Source of the DNA: Methanosarcina sp. KYL-1
GTDB lineage: Archaea; Halobacteriota; Methanosarcinia; Methanosarcinales; Methanosarcinaceae
Assembly (NCBI RefSeq): GCF_024372725.1
Contig: NZ_VOUA01000002.1
Span: forward strand, 1-64,000
Reading direction: 5' to 3'
Length of the DNA: 64,000 nucleotides
Shown here: positions 34,102 to 42,629 of the stretch, piece by piece
Position numbering within the stretch: the stretch's first letter is position 1
How the letters are laid out: each line of letters opens with the position of its first letter
Made by a program: the position numbers and the translations under genes
The notes under the pieces: generated by a model
The model's input: the letters and a program-made list of their open reading frames with translations, nothing else
The model's database searches: none
What the model was told of the DNA's origin: nothing

Positions 34102-36954
34102 ATGAATTTTATATCTGTGCTGGCTTCGAAGGCTAGAAAAGATATGCGTTTGCGCATTACGCTAATTAATGGCGAAACTATAGAAGGGGATGTCATTGAC
34201 ATTAACGATGAGAGTGTACTTGTCATAAACAATGATGTATTGTCGGGCATTTCTTTAAAGATGGTAGGGGCATGGCAATTAGGCCCGAAAGATAAAAATA
34301 AGCCCGCCGGTCCGCTCACTCCTTATGCATCTCCCACTCACGATGAGGATGAGGAGAACAGTCTCCTTCTGCATGAAGGTCTGCACGAAGGTCTGCATGA
34401 AGACGAAGTTGAAGTTTTTCTTACCGGATTTTCCCCTTATAATGTAGTTCTTTCTGACATAGAACCAAATAAGCATGTCCCCACACTGCCAGATTTTTTC
34501 CATAAAGGGGAGCAGGATACCGATAGGAAAATGTGGGATAGTATCCTCAGCCGTTTTCTGAATGCTGAGGTAATTAACAATCAGGAAGTCATGGAATCGT
34601 TATCTGGAGAAATGATTTTTTTGGGTAACAGATATCCGGGTTCCGGGGTCTTTTACTATAATGCTGCCTGTTTTAAGTTGAAGTGCTGCAACTATCCCGA
34701 TGCAGGACAATTGTTTGAGAAGGCGTTTAAGCTCGATAAAAAAAGTGAGTATCTTTATAACGCCGCTTTCGCCTATCTTCATGAAGAAAACAATCCGAAA
34801 GCCCTTGTCAGTCTCGGGATATATTTCTGCATTGAGAACCCCCTTTCAGACATAAAAATGTGGTACAAATTCTGTGATATTGTCAAAGAAACCGGGGACT
34901 ACTATGTTTTCAAAAATGTCCTGCATGAGGTTTTAATCAAATTCTGCTCTCCTGATGACGAATCTGGCGATTTGTTGAAATTGTTGCTCCAGTCGGCTGT
35001 TTATGTATTTAAAGACGTAAAAGTCTTATATGAGACTATATCCAGTCTCCTTCGCTTAATTAAAAACAACGACCGGGATCTAAGCTGCGACCTGGCTGAC
35101 CTCTATATGGATTTTTTTGATGAATTAACGGATGATCCCGGCTTGTGTAAGATCAATAATTCTTTTGACCGGCTGGCTCTGTTCTTGAACTGTGAAGACG
35201 GAGAATGCGGTTCAGAGTCCGGCTCCGAGTCTGGCTCCGAGTCCGGCTCCGGGTTCGGTCTCGAGCCCTTCAAGGCAACGGATGGTATGAGGTCGGATAG
35301 CGCAAATCACGAAAACCTTGAACCTCCCCTTGAAGTGCATTTTTCTCCCGCAGGTATCCGGGTTCCGGGATGGATGACTAAGGGGAGCCCTGAGTATGCA
35401 AACGGAGAGGGCTTTGAGTTTGCAAATAAAGGGTTCTTTGAATTTGCAAATAGAGGGAGCCAGGAGTGTTCGGATAAGGGGGTTCCGGAGTGTTCAATTA
35501 AGGATGAGGATGGAATCTCATTATCGGAGCAGTATTCTACAGGTTTGAAGTGCGGGTATATTTACCGGACGATTCCTCCGGGAAGGTATGGTTTCCTGAG
35601 AGACCGCGACGGGATTGAATACCATTTCAAGTACGAGGACGTTTTTGGGAATGCGGGGTACATAGATAGTGCTACCGAGGACAACCAGTTTCCGGTATTA
35701 TTCAAATCCAGAATCAGTACTCTGGAAGATGCGGCTACTCCCTATACGGCTTATATTGTCTTTTCTCCGGAATTACTGGACAACATCATTGCTCTGGCCA
35801 GGCAATTTGCCCGGGAAAAGGATTACCCGCATGCAATACTCGAATTAAAAACCGTACTCGATTACGACCCTGAAAACTCCGAAGCCGGAAGTTTAAAAGA
35901 AAGATGGGAGAAGTTATACGAAGAAAAATACAAAACAAATTTTGAAAAAAACAGAATTAGTTTTGAGCCCAAAAATGAGGCTGAATGGAGGAATAAAGCT
36001 GACCTGATGCTTAAATTGGGCATGTGTGAAGAGGCTATAGATGCCTTTAATCATGCAAAGTCAGGGATGTCGAGTTCTCTATACGGGCAGGCTATTGCAT
36101 ACCTGAAAACGGGAAGGTATGCGGAAGCCGTTGAATGCTTCAACAGGGCCCTGGAAAAAAATCCCCTTTATTACCATGCCAGTTATGCCAGAGGGGTTGC
36201 GTACCAGCGCCAGTGGATGTATGAAAGTGCCCTGGAAGACTTCAATGAGGTGATAAGGCTCCGGCCTGACCATAAGGATGCGTGGAAACAAAAAGCGTTT
36301 GTGCTGGACCAGCTGGAACAATACGAGGAATCCATAGCTGCATACGATATGAGTCTGGCCCTGGACCCCGGGGACTGGACGACCCTTTCCAGAAAGAGTT
36401 CGGTCCTTACCAAACAGAACAGGCTATCTGAAGCAATGGAATGCGTAGAAGAAGCTCTAAGCCACGTTCCTTACCACCCTGATTCCCTTTTTGCAAAGGG
36501 GTATATCTTCCAGAAAGAAGGCAAGCTCGACTGCGCCCTGGAATGGATTGAAAAGAGCCTTGAATACAATCCCTTCAATGTAAAAGCCCTTTCCAAAAAA
36601 GCGTACATACTTGCAAAATCGGGAGACTACGATGCAGCAGTCGGTGCAATTGAAAAAGCCCTCAAATTTAACATGAATAACCCTAAAACCTGGTATTACA
36701 GGGGCGTCATTTTACAGTATTCGGGGGATTATGAAAAAGCAATTTCTTCATACCAGCGTTCTCTCGAGCTCAAACCCGGGGTAAAACGTGTAATCTCCTG
36801 TAAAGAAAGAGCAGAAAAGAAACTGGTCAAGCCGGTCCCTTCCCTGGAATTGATCCGGGAGGCAAATGAAGAAAAAGCTATTCATGTGAATTCAAAACCC
36901 GAATTAGAAAAACTGGTCTTGCAATTCAATAAAATTCATTCTCACAGCAGCTGA
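34102..36954 (+). CDS. Sm-like / cold-shock-like / TPR fusion protein
   Basis: A 950-residue protein with an unusual architecture. Residues 5-60 (RLRITLINGETIEGDVIDI, VLVINNDVL) look like an LSm/Hfq-type strand pattern. Residues 100-340 are helical repeats. A low-complexity linker (about 370-460) holds GSES repeats and degenerate E/FANKG units. Residues 481-545 (IPPGRYGFLRDRDGIEYHFKYEDV) have the RNA-binding pattern of a cold-shock domain, G-x-[FI]...FH-x-x-x-V. Residues about 555-930 form at least nine TPR motifs. RNA binding with a protein-interaction scaffold is inferred, not proven. It lies directly upstream of the restriction island. Confidence 0.75.
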   Translation: MNFISVLASKARKDMRLRITLINGETIEGDVIDINDESVLVINNDVLSGISLKMVGAWQLGPKDKNKPAGPLTPYASPTHDEDEENSLLLHEGLHEGLHEDEVEVFLTGFSPYNVVLSDIEPNKHVPTLPDFFHKGEQDTDRKMWDSILSRFLNAEVINNQEVMESLSGEMIFLGNRYPGSGVFYYNAACFKLKCCNYPDAGQLFEKAFKLDKKSEYLYNAAFAYLHEENNPKALVSLGIYFCIENPLSDIKMWYKFCDIVKETGDYYVFKNVLHEVLIKFCSPDDESGDLLKLLLQSAVYVFKDVKVLYETISSLLRLIKNNDRDLSCDLADLYMDFFDELTDDPGLCKINNSFDRLALFLNCEDGECGSESGSESGSESGSGFGLEPFKATDGMRSDSANHENLEPPLEVHFSPAGIRVPGWMTKGSPEYANGEGFEFANKGFFEFANRGSQECSDKGVPECSIKDEDGISLSEQYSTGLKCGYIYRTIPPGRYGFLRDRDGIEYHFKYEDVFGNAGYIDSATEDNQFPVLFKSRISTLEDAATPYTAYIVFSPELLDNIIALARQFAREKDYPHAILELKTVLDYDPENSEAGSLKERWEKLYEEKYKTNFEKNRISFEPKNEAEWRNKADLMLKLGMCEEAIDAFNHAKSGMSSSLYGQAIAYLKTGRYAEAVECFNRALEKNPLYYHASYARGVAYQRQWMYESALEDFNEVIRLRPDHKDAWKQKAFVLDQLEQYEESIAAYDMSLALDPGDWTTLSRKSSVLTKQNRLSEAMECVEEALSHVPYHPDSLFAKGYIFQKEGKLDCALEWIEKSLEYNPFNVKALSKKAYILAKSGDYDAAVGAIEKALKFNMNNPKTWYYRGVILQYSGDYEKAISSYQRSLELKPGVKRVISCKERAEKKLVKPVPSLELIREANEEKAIHVNSKPELEKLVLQFNKIHSHSS

Positions 36955-37215
36955 TAAGTTACAAAAAATTGTTTATTTTATTGAGTTTCCTGCATGAGCT
37001 TATTGTTTGAAAAGATTTTGCAGCTTTCGATATTGTTACACATTAAAAAGACTGCGATATATCCCCTTGCGTACTTAAGTTCAAGGCGTAATGAATATGG
37101 AAAACTATTTGTATTAATTGTGAATCCTCACTTTGGTCATATTTAGAGGGTGCCAGCCTCGACTGCCCAATCCGCGAAAAGAAGGATGAAAAAGAATCTC
37201 AACGGGTAAAGACAT
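36955..37215. other. Intergenic region at the left edge of the defence island
   Basis: About 260 bases between the TPR gene and hsdR. No gene and no repeat is recognised; the promoter of hsdR is expected here. GGGTAAAG just before ATG 37216 is a weak ribosome binding site. Confidence 0.35.
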
Positions 37216-39969
37216 ATGAGTAATAACCAGACTCCGGAGCAGAAAGCCAGAAATGACATTGACAAAAAATTAAATGATTCTGGCTGGATAGTGCAGGAAA
37301 AGACTAAAATCGACTGGAGTGCTTCCAGGGGCATTGCGGTTAAGGAGTATCTGACCGATGTGGGGCCGGCTGATTACGTACTCTTTGTTGATAAAAAGCC
37401 CGTTGGAATTATTGAGGCGAAAAGGGACGAAGAAGGCCACCGGTTAACCGTTGTTGAGGACCAGTCATCCGAGTACGCCACAAGCAAGCTAAAATACCTG
37501 AACAATGACCCGCTTCCTTTTGTGTACGAGAGTACCGGAAAACTCACACGGTTCACAGACCAGCGTGACCCGAAACCCAGGTCAAGACCTGTTTTTTCTT
37601 TTCTCCGGCCCGAGACTTTTGAGGAATGGCTCAAAAAGAAACCCCTGAGGGAAAGGTTTCTTGGCATACCTGGATTGCGGACCGAAGGGCTGCGGGACTG
37701 CCAGGTAATAGCGATCTCAAATCTTGAAAAATCTTTTAAGGACAACCGCCCGAGGGCTCTGGTCCAGATGGCAACAGGTTCCGGAAAGACCTATACTGCC
37801 ATAACCTTCATCTACCGATTACTAAAATTTGCGGGTGCCAGAAAGGTACTGTTCCTTGTCGATACCAAAAACCTGGGCGAGCAGGCAGAACAGGAATTCA
37901 TGGCTTACGTGCCCAATGATGATAACCGCAAATTTACCGAGCTGTACAACGTGCAGCGCCTGCGTTCCAGTTATATCTCCTCGGACAGCCAGGTGTGCAT
38001 TTCCACAATCCAGCGGCTTTACTCCATTCTGAAGGACGAGGAGCTGGACGAGAAAATTGAGGAAGAAAACCCTGCCGAGAGGGGCTGGCAGCCAAAAGAA
38101 CCGCTTCCCGTGGTGTATAATGAGAAGGTTCCTATTGAAGAGTTTGATTTTGTGGTCATAGACGAGTGCCACCGTTCCATTTACAACCTGTGGCAGCAGG
38201 TGCTGGACTATTTCGATGCTTTTTTGATAGGCCTGACGGCCACGCCGGACAAACGCACTTTCGCGTTTTTCAATGAGAACGTGGTGAGCGAGTACAGCCA
38301 CGAGGAAGCAGTGGCAGACGGCGTGAATGTGGGCTATGACGTGTACACCATCGAGACCGAGATCAGCAAAAACGGGGCAACGATAAATGCGCGGGAGTTT
38401 GTGGACAAACGGGAGAAACTTACCCGCAAAAAACGCTGGGAACAACTGGATGAACCTGTCACCTATACCTCTAAGAAACTGGACCGGGACGTGGTCAACC
38501 CCAGCCAGATCAGGCATGTGATACGGACATTTAAGGAGAAGCTGCCCGAGATCTTCCCCGGCAGGGAGGAAGTCCCAAAAACCCTGGTCTTTGCCAAGAA
38601 CGACAGCCATGCAGATGATATTATCAACATACTGCGGGAAGAATTCAACGAAGGAAATGCCTTTTGCAAGAAAGTGACCTACAAAGCGGAAGAAGACCCA
38701 AAATCGGTGCTGGCAGATTTCCGCAACGCTTACAATCCCAGAATAGCGGTTACGGTGGACATGATTGCAACAGGTACGGACGTCAAGCCCCTGGAATGCC
38801 TGCTCTTCATGAGGGATGTCAAGAGCCTGAACTATTTCGAGCAGATGAAGGGCCGGGGCACACGGACCCTGGGCTTCGATGACCTGAAAAAGGTGACAAC
38901 ATCGGCTGTTTCTGCCAAGACGCATTTTGTAATTGTGGATGCTGTTGGCGTTACAAAGACCCTGAAGACCGACAGCCGGCCTCTGGAACGCAAGAGGAAC
39001 ACCTCACTGAAAGACCTGCTGGCAGCAGTAACCTTTGGCGCCCGGGACGAAGACCTTTATGTTTCCCTGGCTAACAGGCTCGCAAGGCTGAACCGGCAGA
39101 TAAGCGATGACGAAAGAGCCACTTTTACAGAAAAAGCTAACGGGAAAACCATCAACCAGGCTATCAGGGACCTGCTCTATGCATATAACCCTGATATCAT
39201 CGATCTCCATGCTTCTGAAATCAAACAATGCCAGCCGGAAATTCAGGAAGCCGATTCAAAGAAAAAGGCACAGGAGAATCTGATCGATGTTGCCAGGTCC
39301 ACCTTTTCCGGAGAGCTGAACGAGTATATCGAAAATGTCCGCAGGGTCCATGAGCAGATAATTGATTCCGTGAACACCGACAAAGTGCTCAGAGCTGAAT
39401 GGGACAAAGACGCTGTAGCAAAGGCAGACGAGCTGATTATTGACTTTAAGGCATATATGGAAGCTAACAAAGACGAACTCACAGCCCTGAGAATCTTCTA
39501 CAACCAGCCCTACCAGCGCAGGGATGTCACCTTCACGATGCTAAAAGAAGTCCTGGAAAAGCTGAAACTCGAAAAGCCCCATTTCGCCCCCTTCAGGGTC
39601 TGGCAGGCTTACGAGCAGCTGGAAAAGGTAAACGGCAATTCCCCTAAAAACGAACTCACAGCCCTGGTCTCCCTTATCCGCAGAATAACCGAGATCGACC
39701 CTGTGCTGACCTCCTACGACCAGACCGTAAACCGGAACTTCCAGGAATGGGTATTCAAAAAACAGGCAGGAACCCTGAAATTCAACGACGACCAGATGAA
39801 CTGGCTCCGAATGATAAAAGATTATGTGGCTAACAGCTTCCACCTGGAAATAGACGACCTTGATTACACTCCTTTTGATGCTCCTGGAGGGCGAGGCAGA
39901 ATGTACCAGCTTTTCGGGGACGAGATGAATATGGTTATCAGTGAATTGAATGAGGCACTGGCTGTGTGA
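37216..39969 (+). CDS. hsdR: Type I restriction enzyme, R subunit
   Basis: The motor and nuclease subunit of a type I R-M complex. N-terminal nuclease: ADYVLFVDKKPVGIIEAKRDE gives the D...E-x-K core at about residues 53-69. Helicase domain: Walker A MATGSGKTYTA (about 187-197), DECH box VVIDECHRS (about 315), GLTATPDKRT (motif III), MKGRGTRT (motif VI). The C-terminal 300 residues match the EcoEI-type HsdR C-terminal domain. The length of 917 is normal. hsdM is at 50409 and hsdS at 44062, so the operon has been split. The gene ends in a repeat GTGGGGTGAAAA that is found again at 41250-41460. Confidence 0.95.
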   Translation: MSNNQTPEQKARNDIDKKLNDSGWIVQEKTKIDWSASRGIAVKEYLTDVGPADYVLFVDKKPVGIIEAKRDEEGHRLTVVEDQSSEYATSKLKYLNNDPLPFVYESTGKLTRFTDQRDPKPRSRPVFSFLRPETFEEWLKKKPLRERFLGIPGLRTEGLRDCQVIAISNLEKSFKDNRPRALVQMATGSGKTYTAITFIYRLLKFAGARKVLFLVDTKNLGEQAEQEFMAYVPNDDNRKFTELYNVQRLRSSYISSDSQVCISTIQRLYSILKDEELDEKIEEENPAERGWQPKEPLPVVYNEKVPIEEFDFVVIDECHRSIYNLWQQVLDYFDAFLIGLTATPDKRTFAFFNENVVSEYSHEEAVADGVNVGYDVYTIETEISKNGATINAREFVDKREKLTRKKRWEQLDEPVTYTSKKLDRDVVNPSQIRHVIRTFKEKLPEIFPGREEVPKTLVFAKNDSHADDIINILREEFNEGNAFCKKVTYKAEEDPKSVLADFRNAYNPRIAVTVDMIATGTDVKPLECLLFMRDVKSLNYFEQMKGRGTRTLGFDDLKKVTTSAVSAKTHFVIVDAVGVTKTLKTDSRPLERKRNTSLKDLLAAVTFGARDEDLYVSLANRLARLNRQISDDERATFTEKANGKTINQAIRDLLYAYNPDIIDLHASEIKQCQPEIQEADSKKKAQENLIDVARSTFSGELNEYIENVRRVHEQIIDSVNTDKVLRAEWDKDAVAKADELIIDFKAYMEANKDELTALRIFYNQPYQRRDVTFTMLKEVLEKLKLEKPHFAPFRVWQAYEQLEKVNGNSPKNELTALVSLIRRITEIDPVLTSYDQTVNRNFQEWVFKKQAGTLKFNDDQMNWLRMIKDYVANSFHLEIDDLDYTPFDAPGGRGRMYQLFGDEMNMVISELNEALAV

Positions 39970-39994
39970 GTTCGGAGAAGGTTCGGAGAAAACT

Positions 39995-40047
39995 GTGGAG
40001 AAAAGTGGGGTGAAAAGTGGGGTGAAAAGTGGGGTGAAACTGTGATG
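39995..40047. repeat. AAAAGTGGGGTG tandem repeat after hsdR
   Basis: Four to five copies of a 12-bp unit (AAAGTGGGGTGA plus A) right behind the hsdR stop. The same unit returns at 41250-41277, 41340-41372 and 41443-41466, so it marks copies of the hsdR 3' end. Confidence 0.85.
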
Positions 40048-40260
40048 AAAACCAGCATTTCGGGATAATTCATAGACGTTCTTTTGCTAACATTTTTCAG
40101 TACTGGTGGACGCGACCTCAAGTACGTAAGGAATGTATATTATTAATGAATTGTTATTATTAATGGGGCGGTTTATGATGGGCAGGCTGTGAGCATAGAA
40201 CGCTTCTCTGTACTTTTGGAAGAGATAAATAAAGACAATGGGTGAATAATATATTGGGAG

Positions 40261-40641
40261 TTGAGGTGTATGGGAATAGTTGAAGAAACGGAAGTTCCAA
40301 GGCACAGGACTTTTGTGGCGGCAACGGAAATAAAAGGATCTAAGATCCTCACTGTTAAAGATGAAGAACTCGGAAAGATTAAAGAAGTCATGATTGACTC
40401 CGAACGGGGAAGAATCGCATACGTAGTATTTGCTTGTGATTGTTTTCTTGGTATGAAGTGTAAATACTTTGCCATTCCCTGGGGAGCTCTTGAAGCAAGT
40501 CGAGGAGATTATATCCTTCATGTTGATAAGGAAGCATTCAAAACGGAAGAAGGCCTGGATAAAGATGTGTGGACTTTAAATCATAACGATCTGGCTAAAG
40601 TGTATGAACAGTATAATCTTCCTCCTTACGGGGGAGTTTAA
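40261..40641 (+). CDS. PRC-barrel domain protein
   Basis: A 126-residue protein with one PRC-barrel beta domain (FVAATEIKGSKILTVKDEELGKIKEVMID, YVVFACDCF, KYFAIPWGAL). Such small PRC-barrel proteins are common in methanogens and may act in RNA processing or protein interaction, as RimM does. Two closely spaced cysteines sit in CDCF. GAGGTG precedes ATG 40261. It sits between hsdR and the defence operon without clear link to either. Confidence 0.8.
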   Translation: MRCMGIVEETEVPRHRTFVAATEIKGSKILTVKDEELGKIKEVMIDSERGRIAYVVFACDCFLGMKCKYFAIPWGALEASRGDYILHVDKEAFKTEEGLDKDVWTLNHNDLAKVYEQYNLPPYGGV

Positions 40642-40663
40642 AAGCTCGTTTTCGGGTAATGAT

Positions 40664-40910
40664 ATGAAAATTGTTGTTTCCGATCCGATTTTCTTACCTA
40701 AGAATACAGGAAAGATTTGAGGTTCCCGGAAACCTTACTATTTTTGAGGATCTGCCCTTTTATAGTCCACTACTACGGGATTCCAAAACGGCTCCAGGAA
40801 GCCTTCTTGATATCTTTAATGAAGATGACATTGCAGGCTACCTCGAATACCTGATGGATGATGTCCCGAAAGTCGAACGAGCGGCAAACAAGGTTAAAAG
40901 GGTTCTTTAA
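40664..40910 (+). pseudogene. Degenerate gene fragment, possibly a 2-hydroxyacid dehydrogenase N-terminus
   Basis: ATG 40664 opens MKIVVSDPIFLPKNTGKI and meets TGA. A frame shifted by one continues as RIQERFEVPGNLTIFEDLP and runs on to VERAANKVKRVL, stop at 40910. The opening is typical of D-isomer-specific 2-hydroxyacid dehydrogenases; the tail is not recognised. One frameshift plus a large deletion would explain it. Family assignment is weak. Confidence 0.4.
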
Positions 40911-40930
40911 AGAAGTGCCAACAATTTATG

Positions 40931-41046
40931 GGTAGTGGGCGTGAGTTATTGAAAACCATAAGCAAGAGAATCTCTCCTACATTTTCCTCAAATGCGGAGG
41001 ATATACTCGCGTTTTCGGAAATGATCAATGACTCAAGGACACGACC
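40931..41046. mobile_element. MITE-like element with IS1-type termini (copy 1)
   Basis: A 116-bp segment beginning GGTAGTGGGCGTGAGTTATTG and ending in AATGACTCAAGGACACGACC. It aligns along its whole length with 58512-58626, which has better-preserved inverted ends (GGTCGTGTCC... and ...GGACACGACC). The ends resemble IS1-family termini (GGT-x2-TG-x4-C-x4-TTA-TGA). No coding capacity and no visible target duplication. Confidence 0.75.
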
Positions 41047-41060
41047 CCTGAATGACACAA

Positions 41061-41160
41061 GTAGACAATTATTTAATCAAATGACATCTTAAAAGTACTT
41101 CAAAATTGATACTAAAAAATGATGCTATTGTGAAAGAAAAAGTTGGATGGAAAGTTGGGT
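41061..41160 (+). pseudogene. Fragment of the hsdS promoter and first codons
   Basis: It aligns with 44005-44105, the region covering the upstream part and first 15 codons of hsdS: both carry GTAGACAATTATTTAATCAA, and the coding part reads LKNDAIVKEKVGW against MKNGATVEERAGW. The start ATG has become CTA. The fragment ends abruptly after GGATGG. Confidence 0.8.
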
Positions 41161-41187
41161 GAAAAATTGAGTGAAAAGATCTTATGC

Positions 41188-41277
41188 TGAATTGAATGAG
41201 GCACTGGCGGCGTGAGTTCGGAGAAAAGTTCGGAGAAAAGTTCGGAGATAAGTGGGGTGAAAAGTGGGGTGAAAATA
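41188..41277 (+). pseudogene. Fragment of the hsdR 3' end
   Basis: It aligns with 39942-40030: TGAATTGAATGAGGCACTGGC, then a stop codon and the GTTCGGAGAAAA and GTGGGGTGAAAA repeats. It encodes ELNEALAA-stop against ELNEALAV-stop in hsdR. The fragment lies right after the hsdS fragment, the reverse of the order hsdR-hsdS. Confidence 0.85.
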
Positions 41278-41466
41278 ATCGGATAAAAGCAAAAAAATAA
41301 GCAGCTTGCGGTGGAAACTGGACCTAATAGAGGAGAATAGGTTGGGAGAAAAGTGGGGTGAAAAGTGGGGTGAAAATAAACGGATAAAAGTAAAAAATAA
41401 GCAGCTTGCGGTTGAAAATCTGGTATAAATGAGGAAAATATGTTGGGAGAAAAGTGGGGTGAAAAT
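41278..41466. repeat. Two tandem units of about 95 bp
   Basis: Two direct units, each containing CGGATAAAAG, AAATAAGCAGCTTGCGGT, TTGGGAGAAAAGTGGGGTGA. They end directly at the stop codon of the unknown gene on the minus strand. Together with the 12-bp units they form a repeat-rich boundary of the inserted operon. Confidence 0.85.
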
Positions 41467-42629
41467 TAGTTATTTGATTTTGAAAGAGTTTTCAAGTCGT
41501 TCTTCAGCACGTTTTTCTTTGATTTGAAATAGTCCAATGACTTATCTGGTTCTTCAGTAATAACTTGCACAAGTTTATCGGCTTCAATACATTGTTGTTG
41601 CAAATTGACAATTTTGAGATATTTTTCTAACCTGCTCTCTTTGTCGGTATTAAGGTCGTTTATTGAGATTAAAGCATCAGCTGGATAAATGCTTTCTAAA
41701 TTATCCTTAATTGCATCAAAACGATAATACCCGTAATCATCCACATTCAGTAATCTTTTTGTGTTTCTTGGAATATTCTTCATGGCTTTGAGTTTTTCGT
41801 AAAACTCAGGGTTTCTTTTGGGACCGGAATGGATACCTCCAAGACTATCCAGACCATAACCAAAACCTAAAATGTCCCTTGCAGATAGCACTTTCTGGTC
41901 ATTAATCGATTTCCCATAACTTACATTTACAAAGTGAAACAGATGATTTTCTTCATATCCCCTTTTGGCGAGTTCTCTTTTCATTGCATTTAACATATCT
42001 AAATGAGTTGTAATCATGGTCCCATCAAAATCAACATAGTAGGCGTTGATTCCTTTGTCAAGGTAATAATTTATGAGTTCCCTGCCGAAAAGAGGAGCTT
42101 TTGCAGGTATATACCCCATAATATTTTTCTTGTTCCTTATTTCAATGCTGTCGTAGCAAAAGTCTAAATATTTTGTAAAGTCATCAAAGTTTTCAAAGTT
42201 CAAATTTCTGGCTACTTTGGGAACTGAAGGAATTGGGGTTATGTCCGAGTGTGAATATGCAAAGTTAGTCAAGATGTCAATTTCTTTCTCCGTGGGGTAT
42301 CTCCAATTCTCTCCCTTATTCTTAAATTCCAATAGACAAAAGTACGGACAGCCATTAACTTTTTCTTTCTCTCTTTTTAATTGATTGTTTTTGTCGGAGG
42401 AGAATTTAGCGTCCTGGTCTTTTTTTATTAGAGATTCTCCATCAAATTTCAAAAAAAGCTCCTGTAAGTCACAAAGTTCTTTTGGAAAAGAAGTATCTTT
42501 ATAGAAACTGTTTGTTGCAATCGCTTTTGTTGGTGTTTTCAGGTCTTTGTTCCCTATTTTCACATGCAAACTTCTTAAATCAGTATCATCAGCGATTGAG
42601 CACAGATGAATTTTCGTTTCTTTTGTCAT
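41466..42629 (-). CDS. Unknown 387-residue protein, last gene of the defence-island operon
   Basis: I do not recognise this protein with confidence. ATG 42629 is chosen because it overlaps the stop of the PIN gene by 4 nt (ATGA), so translation is coupled. The C-terminal 200 residues alternate beta strands and helices like a TIM barrel: NIMGYIPAKAP, NYYLDKGINAYYVDFDGTM, LFHFVNVSYGKS, ARDILGFGYGLDSLGG, KRLLNVDDYGYYR. The DFDGTM and GYGLDSLGG segments give a faint likeness to tRNA-guanine-transglycosylase-like proteins such as those used in DNA deazaguanine modification; this is only a guess. No TM segment or signal. The DNA is AT-rich compared with hsdR and hsdM. Confidence 0.65.
   Translation of the reverse strand: MTKETKIHLCSIADDTDLRSLHVKIGNKDLKTPTKAIATNSFYKDTSFPKELCDLQELFLKFDGESLIKKDQDAKFSSDKNNQLKREKEKVNGCPYFCLLEFKNKGENWRYPTEKEIDILTNFAYSHSDITPIPSVPKVARNLNFENFDDFTKYLDFCYDSIEIRNKKNIMGYIPAKAPLFGRELINYYLDKGINAYYVDFDGTMITTHLDMLNAMKRELAKRGYEENHLFHFVNVSYGKSINDQKVLSARDILGFGYGLDSLGGIHSGPKRNPEFYEKLKAMKNIPRNTKRLLNVDDYGYYRFDAIKDNLESIYPADALISINDLNTDKESRLEKYLKIVNLQQQCIEADKLVQVITEEPDKSLDYFKSKKNVLKNDLKTLSKSNN

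Noticed and set aside
37822-38925. 367-codon minus-strand open frame inside hsdR
   Set aside because: Shadow of hsdR; helicase motifs on the plus strand are complete and the antisense peptide has no motif or ribosome binding site.
40671-40910. Intact 79-residue gene
   Set aside because: The better start (ATG 40664, MKIVVSDPIF) is in a different frame from the rest, which points to a frameshifted fragment.
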